This document shows positions 40,701 to 49,619 of a stretch of 64,000 nucleotides of DNA, piece by piece. Under the pieces are notes generated by a model. That model was not told the DNA's origin. It was given only the letters and a program-made list of their open reading frames with translations, and did no database searches. This stretch comes from Erythrocercus mccallii (Eukaryota > Chordata > Aves > Passeriformes > Dicruridae), in NCBI GenBank assembly GCA_013397435.1, contig VZRG01000305.1, positions 510,081 through 574,080 of the forward strand. The letters run 5' to 3'. The stretch's first letter is position 1. Each line of letters starts with the position of its first letter. The position numbers and the translations under genes are program-made.

Positions 40701-41136
40701 AGGTATTTTCCATTTGTTAAACCACAGCTTATTACGTTGAGAGCATAATCTCAGTTGATGCCTCCCGATGAGAGCTATCAAGCAAGACACCCAACACAAT
40801 GTCCACAACCATTGACAGAGAATTGGAAAGGGACTGGTGGAGGTTTGAAACCTCCTCACAGAAGGGTCTCAGGCATCTGTTTCTGGCAGTATTTATTCCC
40901 AGTATAATTGAGACTCTGAAGACAACCCTTGGTGTTGGTTAGATCAAAAGGTCCACTTACAACAATGTCCAATCAGTGACACTGGCCAGCAGCAGATGCA
41001 GAGGAGAAAACAGCATTAGGGACAGCCCACAGATGAATAATCCCTTCCCTGGTAAGCTTCCCTGGAAGCTCCAAGCTTCCAGCACTGGCCATTTAGAGAC
41101 TTCCTGAGCTAAAGGCCACATCGAGACCATTGTATT

Positions 41137-41410
41137 TAGTAGCCACTGATGGACATAATTCTTTTACATAATCTTCTTTTAACTTGTATAATCTTTTTTT
41201 GAATCCATTTATACTTTTGGCCTCCACCACATCCCATGGCAATAAGATCCAAATTTTAATAATACAGTGTGTGAAGAAGTACTTCCTCTTGTTTTATACC
41301 TGCTGCCTGATCATTTCATTGGGTGCCTCCAATTGTATCACAAGAAATACTGATTAATCACTTCCTATTGACCTTCTCCACAGCACCCAGTTTTACAAAC
41401 CCCACCACCT
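41137..41410 (-). mobile_element. ancient CR1-family LINE fragment
   Basis: On the plus strand the text runs 'gaatccatttatacttttgg', 'cctccaccacatcccatgg', 'gtgtgaagaagtacttcctc', 'cctgctgcctgatcatttca' followed by ttgggtg, and 'cttcctattgaccttctcca'. This is the reverse complement of the 3' portion of an old amniote CR1/L3-like LINE. It runs parallel to the younger CR1 at 43034, where the corresponding words are 'cctccagggatggtgactca' and 'ggtgaagaaatttttcctaa'. It is heavily diverged, so an insertion before the radiation of modern birds is plausible (inference). Confidence 0.7.
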
Positions 41411-43033
41411 CACTGAACTATACTCACCCTCACTCATCCTTTCTGCCATTTAATCTCTGCCATGGATTCTGCCAGTCCTACTATTATTTCTCCTGTGGGT
41501 TTTTTTGTCCACAGCTAATTGTAAGCTGAGGCTTGCAAGAAATCCTTTCAACAACACTAAGATGCTTCTCATGGTGGTAACACCTCATCCACAGTTCATC
41601 ATGTATGTACTAGACTCACCTTCTCCTTCTCCCTGTGCATTATCCCACATTTATCAACAATCATATCTGCTGGTTAATCAGCTAGTCACAAAATATGCTG
41701 AAACCTCTTGCAAAGACCAATATCATAATTTTTTTTAACTTAATATACCTGGACCTGTTTAAGCAACAGGACCCCAGTAGTTGGAGTCCAGCATATTCAA
41801 TATAATTAGTCACTACTAGCCCTATCTGCCTGGCATTCTTCTCAGTCACCAGCAGACTCTTGCCCTTCTGTACCTACCACACCAGGACCATGGAGATGGA
41901 GACAAGTCAGCTGCTCAAGGAGTCTGTAGGAAAGAGCGCTGTATCTTATTTTATGCTGAAAATAAACTTCCAGACAGATGTGCTTATACCAGAAGGGTTT
42001 GCCCATGGCAGAGTAAGACATGGAAACCCTACTCAGAAAGCCCTCTCATGAAAGCCTTGCCTTGCACACAAACAAGGGTCAGTGAGAGGGTTACAGGATG
42101 CTAAGGGTGGGTGAGACAGGGCTGGCAGTGGAACAGATAAACGGCTCCAAGTCAAGCCTCCTTCCCAGGGACTCCCCCATCATCTCCAGGCTATTTTCAA
42201 TTTAGAAGCCCCCCAGCAGTAGGGCCACAAGCAGACAAAACTTGCCACCCCAAAGGGCTCCTGGAGTCATCCAGGAATGGATGAAGGCTCCTGGGAATGA
42301 ACTTAGGCTTCGGGGGTCATTTGGGAGTTAAATGGAGACATCTGTTTCATGGGCTGATAAAAGAGGGAAAGAACGTCCTTAGCACAGCTCAGCCATCACT
42401 GTGGGGAATGAAAGGACAGAGAGTCATGCCTGGTCCAGCCTCTCTGAGCAGTGTGAATTAAAAAAACCCCAACCAAACAGGAAGACTACTCTCAACTGCT
42501 GTAAATTGGTGGGGGAGAAGAAGGAAGAAAGGGAGGAGCAGGAAGTGGTAAAATATTTGGACTCCTGAAATCAAACTCCAGTACTCACAGGGTTTCACAG
42601 CTCACCACTTGTTTTCACCTGGTCAAAAAAAAAAACCTTAAGCAACAATTCAGGCTAGAATTTTGAGCTGTGGTTGCTCCTGGACACAACTTCAAAATCC
42701 AACAAAAAGAAAGCTCTTTTATTTGCAACATTAGCCCTTTCCCCAGAGAAAATCCAGTCTTCTTTGGCCTTTAAAGCGACCACTTACCACACTTCCTCAT
42801 CCCAGAATCTCTCATCTCTCCCCCCTCTTTCCAATGCATATACACTTTTATAATGGGCTTTCCCATGAACTCTGCTGACTTGACTGAAATTGATTGAATA
42901 TTTCAGAAACAATTTAGACATTTCCTGCCAAATATAGTTCCCTGGAAACCCAGCAAGGCTCTTGAGGATGGTCTGGGCTGCCTGTTGCCTGCTCAGGTAG
43001 TGTCACTCTAGGGTACTGAGAAAGAAACACAAC
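41411..43033. other. intergenic, no gene seen
   Basis: Non-coding DNA between two CR1 fragments. No gene, RNA or further repeat is recognised apart from an 11-nt A run near 42626. Confidence 0.65.
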
Positions 43034-43335
43034 CATAGAATCATAGAATCATTTAGGTTGGAAAAGAGCTTTAAGATCCTCAAGCCCAACCATTAACTCA
43101 GCACTGCCAAGTCCACCACTAAACCAAGCCCCTAAGTGACTCATCCACACAGCTTTTTAAATACCTCCAGGGATGGTGACTCAACCACTTCCCTGGACTG
43201 CCTGTTCCAATGCTGGACAACCTTATGGTGAAGAAATTTTTCCTAATATACAAACTAAATCTCCCCTGGGGCAACTTGAGGCCATTTCCTCACTTTTGTT
43301 ACTTAGGAGAAGAGACCAACACTCAACTTATCTTC
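43034..43335 (-). mobile_element. CR1 LINE 3' end
   Basis: The plus strand opens with the inverted CR1 tail 'catagaatcatagaatcatt'. It continues 'taggttggaaaagagcttta', 'cactgccaagtccaccacta', 'cctccagggatggtgactca' and 'gaggccatttcctcac', ending around 'ggagaagagaccaacactca'. This is the least diverged CR1 copy in the window by eye. It is 5'-truncated near 43335. The + strand open frames at 43173-43410 are translations of this repeat. Confidence 0.9.
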
Positions 43336-45499
43336 CTTGGAAAAGCCCCTTCGTTTAAGGATGCCATGAGCAACTGTAGATGGGCAGACAGGAAGGATGT
43401 AGAATGTTGAGGTTCCAAGTTATGAACAAGCTCTTTGTCTCATTCTTGTCTCCACGGCCCTATTATACGCATCAGAAGCTTCCTGCAATGCTCTTCCAGT
43501 TGTAGAGCACGAAGCCCTCATCCCTTTTCCCATCATCTCCGTGATAAACACCCCCACAAGAAGTTTACTTGCAAAAAATACAAGCAAAATTTCTGCATGC
43601 CCTAGGGTCCAACAGCAAGCAGAAGACCGTAAGATGGGGCGCTGTCCCTGCCTCCTTACTTTAGCTCTCATTTTGGCACATGCCAGAACATTACCCCGAG
43701 CAAAACACAACCAGGTAATGAACAGGCATTTGCATACAATTCCTGCAGTGGGCATGACCACAGGCACTGATCACTGCAAGTTATTCCTTCCAAGGATCTT
43801 CATAAATCCCATCTTTGCACAGTAGTTGCACAATAATTGGCTGCAAGACCTAATGTCATTTGTAGTTTTAACCGGATTATCAACTGAGGTGACAAAGTTG
43901 ACGTTTCTGCACAAAAACGTGCTTATTACAATGATGTAGAACTGACTCAGAGCACAAAGATGCTTTGAGGTTTTCCTGCTTGATCAGCAGATTCAAATCC
44001 CTTGTTGCCAGATTGGCATAAATTGCTAGCCAGTCCTTTCCCAAGAGACAAGCTTTGACTATCTCTCCTGACAACAGTAACTAGTCATGTACCAATTAGA
44101 TGTGCATCCTTTCCAAAATCAGCGTCATGAACACCCAAATAGAGTATCTTTGGATCTTACAATCCTCTCATTCCAGAAGTCAGGCTTTTGAAAATGTCAG
44201 GGAAGATATCCTCAGCTTCACCTAACATGCAAAAAACCTTCCAAAATGTACACTGAAGAAAAAAGGGCAAAGCTAAAATAAAGATGGAACTGCAAGAAAT
44301 TATTTTTTAGCTATCTTTAAATATTTCTATTTTTACATGCAATTAGTTCTTTCATGTTCTTTAGGTCTACCTCTGCTCACTTTAAGATCAAACTGCCTTT
44401 TTCTTGCCAGCAATTCATTTAGAGCCTGCTCTCTGCCACCCCTTCCCTCCCCACCTGCAGGCAAGCAGGGATCTGGGCCTCACAAGACAACTGTGGCGTG
44501 GGTGTTATTGGCTGTCTGTTTTGGCAGCCTCTCACTCTTTCTTCCAGTTCTGTTTTGAAACACAATCTAAATTAAAAAAATAAAATGAAGAAAAAAAAAT
44601 AGACATTCCTGCTCTCCCTATTCACTCACATCAGCAGCACTCCCATCACCACAGCCTAAAGCATGGCTGCAAAAGGAGAAGCACCAGGAAGGCTGGCAAA
44701 TGTTCAGCAAGGAAAAAGCTTACTCTGAGAAAAGGTAGAGACTTCAGGAGGGGCAGAGGCAAAAACCAGGGAAAGAGGATAAAGAGGGCTTGGGCCCACT
44801 CTCTTCCACATTTAATAGCATTAAGTTCCAACATGTAATTTGAACTAAAAGACTAATTCTTTCCTGTGGTTTTATGGATGTTAACATCCCCTTTTTTTAT
44901 TATTCTTTAATAATGTATTACATAACATTCTGATACACTAATTACCATCTCATGTCATAGCAATTTTATTAAGAGCTTATACTTACAAATACCCATTCTT
45001 GAAACGATTTCAGGACTTTTTGCCATTTTCTCTGAACTATGCTTGTTGAAGCACTGGCAACATGGTCTGATGCCGCTTCGTGCATCTTCCAGTAACAACA
45101 CATCTCTACACAAAGGTGTCTCATGAGCCCTGGGAGTCAGGCATGGATTCTTCTTGCGTTTAGTCTCAAAGACTTGTAAACAAGTTACATTTAGCACACT
45201 AGGTTGTGATTAAACACTGGTAACACAGCCCTATTAGGTTCCTGTACCTGCTACGGTTCCAAATCCAGAAGCAATGCCAAGAGAGAAAAATTCCTTTATA
45301 CCAAGTAATGGAAAATTTGTTAACTATTCTGCAGTTAGTGTTTGCTCATTAATATGTTATCATCTCGCCAGGCAAGACTTGGTACCATGAGGTATTTTTC
45401 TGTATAAAATTGCTAATGCCATCAGGATTGTCCAAACGGGATCATCATCATTAAAAAGATTACACGGTGAGGAAAGTGATTACGACAACATCTCAGTAG
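43336..45499. other. FOXO1 downstream flank
   Basis: No gene is seen. The transcript end of FOXO1 may extend into the right part of this stretch, because the first canonical AATAAA below the conserved 3' UTR lies at 44965-44970. Minus-strand frames at 43420-43767 and elsewhere have no domains. Confidence 0.6.
44965..44970 (-). terminator. FOXO1: candidate distal poly(A) signal AATAAA
   Basis: This is the first canonical AATAAA on the minus strand downstream of the conserved end of the FOXO1 3' UTR. Use is uncertain: the conserved 3' UTR similarity I can recognise fades near 45550, so a non-canonical signal closer to 45500 is an alternative. Confidence 0.3.
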
Positions 45500-45584
45500 A
45501 AGGATTACTAATCACAAGTAGAATCCTGGTACAAATCTCATTCTCTGTATACAAGAAAGGACACAAAATCTTTTTAACATAATT

Positions 45585-45592
45585 TATATACA
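45585..45592 (-). promoter_or_regulatory. FOXO1: Pumilio-type element in FOXO1 3' UTR
   Basis: The transcript strand reads TGTATATA, which fits the UGUANAUA consensus of PUF-family repressors. It lies in the conserved distal part of the UTR. Binding is inferred from sequence only. Confidence 0.4.
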
Positions 45593-45886
45593 TTTATGGC
45601 TTTATACAACAAACTGTCAGGGATTGTTCTCATGTGTCTGTAGAAGTACATCAGGCACTTTTTCTGAAAATATCCACGTATGAATTTTAATTTTGCAATG
45701 TGACTAAGTCAGAGCAGTGAAGCGTTGAAGAGCTGTCACACCACTCGCAAATAGAACTAGCAGTATGTACATGCCAATCTCTCAGATATTGCTGGTTTGT
45801 GGAACACCTTCAAAAAAGAGGCCAGTTTTCATGTTGAATAATTTGCTTTTTGCTTGCATAAACCATGCTGCATCTTACAATTACCA

Positions 45887-45907
45887 AAATAATAATAATA
45901 ATAATAT
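45887..45907 (-). repeat. (AAT)n microsatellite in FOXO1 3' UTR
   Basis: About six units of ATA on the plus strand (TAT on the transcript). A likely length-polymorphic site. Confidence 0.85.
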
Positions 45908-46144
45908 TAATGAGAATACCTTATTTAAAATCAGTCATAAATTAAGAATCCTAGCAATTTCATAATGAAAATAGGAATTTCAAATCAGTAAAAAAATAAA
46001 AAAGTACTAACATACATCCAGTGGTTTAACAAGTGCAAATTTTATACTGTTTTATAATTGGTCCAATTTTAACTTCTCAGGGATGCTCTGTTGACTTAAG
46101 CCAATAATAAGCAATAATGACTTTTGCTTATAAGTGTAGGCAAA

Positions 46145-46343
46145 CTGTCAGTTTATCAAAGCAGAGCTTTCCAATTAATGCGTCTACTACCTAAACATAC
46201 ATCATATAGCTATATTATGGAAACAATACATCTTTATATTTAAAATATCTGAACAGCTCTATAATACAATAAACTTTTAATAACAGTACAAACCAGAGAA
46301 AAGTCAAAAACAAGGCTGCATAGGTAAGATCATCTGCACAATT
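46145..46343 (-). promoter_or_regulatory. FOXO1: deeply conserved 3' UTR block
   Basis: On the transcript strand this block contains 'CCTATGCAGCCTTGTTTTTG', 'CTGGTTTGTACTGTTATTAA' and 'ATATTTTAAATATAAAGATG'. From memory, these are nearly identical to the human FOXO1 3' UTR over most of about 190 bases, far above what neutral bird-mammal divergence would leave. The function is unknown to me; a conserved RNA structure or RNA-binding-protein platform is the likely reading. Confidence 0.6.
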
Positions 46344-46478
46344 CACAAACCAATCATTTACAACAATTCTGACAAACTAAGTTACTCCAGAAACTCGGTA
46401 CTTTTACTGAAAAAAGATTTATAATTAGAGGTCACATAATGTTTGTTTTCAAGGCAGACAACATGCTCCTTCACCAAC

Positions 46479-46486
46479 TTCACAGT
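46479..46486 (-). promoter_or_regulatory. FOXO1: miR-27 8-mer seed match
   Basis: The transcript strand reads ACTGTGAA, an 8-mer match to the miR-27 seed. FOXO1 is a published target of miR-27a in mammals; whether this site is the orthologous one is not shown here. Confidence 0.45.
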
Positions 46487-47112
46487 ATTCCAGAATTACA
46501 ATTGCAAAACATTAGAATGGCACCAGGGAAAAAAATCCAAAAAACCAAAACACAAAAACAAAAAAAACCCCAAATGAATGAACAAAAAAACCTCTCAAAA
46601 CTAAAAAACCCCAAACCCACAAAAATGCCAAATTGACCACACAGCCCAAATCTCTGATTACCTACAACTGTTTTCTCCCAACAATTAAAAGGGCTTTCTA
46701 CAGACTGTTGTAATTAAGGAAAGGCTACATTTATGTTATTCATAGGTATAAAAGGAAATTAATAAAATATCTGTTTACAGGAAGTTATACAGTAGCAGTA
46801 AATAATAAACAGGAGGTATATTGTTAAATGTAGCATGTTCAGCTGCATCCCCATGGAGTATAGCATTGATTACTGCTTTCTTTGCATGCGGAGGTGGATT
46901 TTATGACTACTTTGGCCTATGTGTATCAGTGCCTATTTGGGAGCAAACATTTTTGCACATGCAGCAGTCAGAATGATCTTCAAAAACCCCTGTATGAGCC
47001 CTCCACTTGCTCCACTGCCAGGATTTACTATCATGTTTCAGAGACTAGGCATTTGATGGTCAAGATGCTACTGGAGGTATTTGCCTGTAAAAGCAGGTGG
47101 CTTTATGGAGGC

Positions 47113-47120
47113 TTTGGCAC
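47113..47120 (-). promoter_or_regulatory. FOXO1: miR-96 8-mer seed match (distal)
   Basis: The transcript strand reads GTGCCAAA, pairing with the miR-96 seed. It is the second of two identical sites in the UTR; it would be lost if a proximal poly(A) site near 48303 were used. Confidence 0.5.
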
Positions 47121-48302
47121 AAAGAACATTTGATTTTGCTCAAAACAAGTTCAAAGACCAGGTTCATGCTGGGGAAGATCCTGTATCACATCAGCCTCTG
47201 GAACTGCCTGACAACTCTAATAGCATATCTAAAAAAGTAGGACTAGCTGTAATTAGTAGTGATTTAAGCCCAACAGGGAGCTAAATACTAGCACATCAAT
47301 AAATACATTGCAGAGCCTTAAGAAAGTCATAACAGGATCATTAAATACATGTCTTGTTACTAAACTTCATTTACTGGGCACATCCTGTTTCCTTCTCCAC
47401 CATACACCATCACTACAGGGAGGGTAAGTTTCAGTTACAACATTTTCTAGTTGTGAGCTATTTAGACAAAAGAAAAATCAGTGTAAAAATATTTGTTTCT
47501 CCCCTTCTTTGTAACAGCCAACCCTAGCAAAAAAAGCTGTTAATTCTGCCAGTGCATAAAAAAAGCTCCAAGGATTTCTGTAACACAAATGTTGTATAGC
47601 AACCAGTGAAAAGAGAGGTGAGGCCTGTTATTCACACATCCATGAAAACTGCACCATGCAATTACAAAAAAATCAAATATCATTTACTCCAAGACCCACT
47701 CCTGAAAATGCTCAGGTAGTTGTCAGTGTGCTTACTCCAGCAAGACCACGCTTTTCCACAGAAAAAAAAGATCTCTGTTTTTAATGCTCTCCCCTACCCT
47801 AAACCTCACGCATCTGTGTGAGGTTATTTTGCCACTTACTTTATCTTTCCTTTTGAAAAAAAGTAATGTTTTGTCCTGCAATAAGGTCAAAGTTTTAGTC
47901 TCTCACTCAAAAGTAGCACTTTTGCCTCTTGAAATCTACTGCTTTACAACAGAAACACTGATGAACCCTAAAACTAGTGCTAATTAGGACAAATGACCAT
48001 TTTGTCATTAATGTTACTACAATTACAAATTTTCTGCAAAAGGTCCTGCTCTTGAATGCACAAACATTATGAGACCTCCATGAAATAAATATAAATGTGA
48101 AGCATTGTACAAGCATCTTAACAATGAATACTTAACACTTTGTGGTAGTTAAAATGATAATAGAAGCAGATGACATTTCTAAAAATGCATATATAAAAAC
48201 TGATTAAATATTTCTAAACATAAAGTTGTCTATATTTATACATCACACAACAAAAAAAGGGACAGAAATGTTTTGTATTCAAGATCCTTATTAAGCTTTT
48301 CC

Positions 48303-48308
48303 TTTATT
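48303..48308 (-). terminator. FOXO1: candidate proximal poly(A) signal AATAAA
   Basis: The transcript strand reads CTAATAAAGG, followed about 40-60 nt later by a U/GU-rich stretch (TTTTTTTGTTGTGTGATG), a fair downstream element. Use would give a 3' UTR of about 0.9 kb. Further AATAAA hexamers occur at 48408-48413 and 48647-48652. Confidence 0.3.
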
Positions 48309-48936
48309 AGCACTCCCAAGTGCTAGGGAAATTTATAAAAACATGTACTTAATCCAGTTAAAATACTGTACAAAATGAAGAGGTTATGAATGCTGCCAGA
48401 TCTCAGATTTATTTTTTTTAAAGTTGCCTATGTAACAAAAGTAGATTTTAATTATAAGAAAAATAGCTTGGAAAGTATTCCAAAAATTATCTTAAGCCCA
48501 ACAATAAAGTGATTAATCTGACAACGAAATCCAGATATGTTCTTGCATAAATTTACACAAATACAGGTAACTTATCAAATGGCATTTAACCTACTGTTTG
48601 CTTTGAATAGTCAGTGAGTTAAGTAGGATCATATTTAACAGGCTATTTTATTCCCATATGAAATGTGTGGCAATTTTGAGTAAAATAATGCAGTTCATAC
48701 TGCTGCAAGGTAAGTCCACAGTTATCTCAATTCATCAAAACACAGGTAACATCAATGAAGGTTAAACTTACTTAGGGCATGAGATCATCACAGTATTCTT
48801 ACAAAAGTTTATAAACTTTTCTTGGACCAAAACAGATAGTCTTAAAAAACGAATCTTCTTCTACAGATCATACTGTACAAAACCGAAAGCACAACACGAT
48901 GTAAGTGTCTTTGCTGTGATTATATGGTGTAGTGAA

Positions 48937-48944
48937 TTTGGCAC
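48937..48944 (-). promoter_or_regulatory. FOXO1: miR-96 8-mer seed match (proximal)
   Basis: The transcript strand reads GTGCCAAA within a conserved context ('GAAGTGCCAAATTCACTACA'). FOXO1 repression by miR-96 and its cluster mate miR-182 is known in mammals; the seed match here is direct. Confidence 0.6.
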
Positions 48945-48965
48945 TTCAGAGTAATGAAATTTCCA

Positions 48966-48972
48966 ATGGCAC
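48966..48972 (-). promoter_or_regulatory. FOXO1: miR-183 7-mer seed match
   Basis: The transcript strand reads GTGCCAT within 'AACTGTGCCATTGGAAATTT'. It sits only 22 nt upstream of the proximal miR-96 site, a spacing in the range where neighbouring microRNA sites cooperate. miR-96 and miR-183 come from the same cluster. Confidence 0.5.
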
Positions 48973-49212
48973 AGTTCTTATCTACAGCAGCACATAACCT
49001 GCAAACCTTGGGCAAACATCCTGTACAGGAAAATATTCTCTCTGCTGCCAACTCTGACGAAAAGAAGAAAAAAGGAAAAAAAAAAGACCCCCAAAAAAGT
49101 TAGTGCATGCGCACAGCTTTCTGAAGAAAATGAAAAAGAGAGGTGAAGGACATCTTTGTACTGCTTTTCTCAGTTCCTGCTGTCAGACAAGTTTGAAGAA
49201 TTTGACCAAAGC

Positions 49213-49606
49213 CTAGAAAGAAAGAAAAAATGAACAAATTAAAGAAAAAAAGAACAAATTAACATTCACAACAGATGACTAAATCTATTAAAATATGCTC
49301 AAGCTAGCTTTAAGATACTTTAAATGGCAAAAAAAAAAAAGTATTCATTACTGGCTAGTAACCAGCAAGTTTTTTCTTTAAAACATCAATGACAAAACAG
49401 CGCTCCACATCAAGTAAGAGAAGTTGGTACTTGACAGTTCTTATGTAAACCTGATTCTCAAACTAACAAAGGACTGGAAAGTGACTGACTGTTACCGAGG
49501 GAGTTCACATGCCAACATAGAAGAACTCCCAAATTTTAAGCATCTTGACATTTCCTTCTTTTCCCTTTAGCTGTTTTGCAGATTTATTATAAAAAGCACA
49601 GCTTAC
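49213..49606 (-). other. FOXO1: FOXO1 intron 2 (in 3' UTR)
   Basis: A 394-bp intron bounded by a donor GTAAGC (49606-49601, exon ending GGAG) and an acceptor CTAG preceded by a long CU tract. It falls after the stop codon. No repeat or gene lies inside it. The three-exon structure with a non-coding last exon is the known vertebrate FOXO1 arrangement. Confidence 0.85.
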
Positions 49607-49619
49607 CTCCTACTACATC
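49607..49619 (-). other. FOXO1: FOXO1 exon 2, 3' UTR start
   Basis: Thirteen untranslated bases between the stop codon and the exon 2 donor. The exon junction is therefore much closer than the roughly 50-55 nt needed to trigger nonsense-mediated decay, so the downstream intron should be tolerated. Confidence 0.85.

Larger units (their letters stand above)
33437..41136. other. intergenic, no gene seen
   Basis: No coding gene or clear interspersed repeat. It holds a 27-nt A run (34357-34383), an 18-nt T run (34776-34793), a 2 x 14-bp tandem (36983-37010) and a CT/AT simple stretch (37765-37799). 38430-38760 is more GC-rich and contains one strong minus-strand splice-donor string (GTAAGT, 38517-38522) with no supporting exon. 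Open frames (for example 37400-37879, + strand, 159 codons) show low-complexity composition and no domain. Confidence 0.6.
45500..49212 (-). other. FOXO1: FOXO1 exon 3, non-coding 3' UTR (3' end approximate)
   Basis: Last exon of FOXO1, entirely untranslated. Its start is set by a strong minus-strand acceptor: a pyrimidine tract TTTTTTCTTTCTTTCTAG ending at 49213. The first ~100 bases include 'TTGTCTGACAGCAGGAACTG' and 'AAAGATGTCCTTCACC', which match the vertebrate FOXO1 3' UTR as I remember it. Further similarity continues at 48937-49030, 48060-48180, 46145-46343 and 45580-45660, so the assignment holds over about 3.6 kb. The true cleavage site was not found; 45500 is a conservative estimate. 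The exon holds microRNA seed matches, a Pumilio-type site and several AATAAA motifs, listed separately. Plus-strand open frames here are chance. Confidence 0.85.

Noticed and set aside
43420..43767. 115-codon minus-strand open frame next to the CR1 copy
   Set aside because: No domain, no start or splice context, and overlapped by an equally good frame on the other strand.
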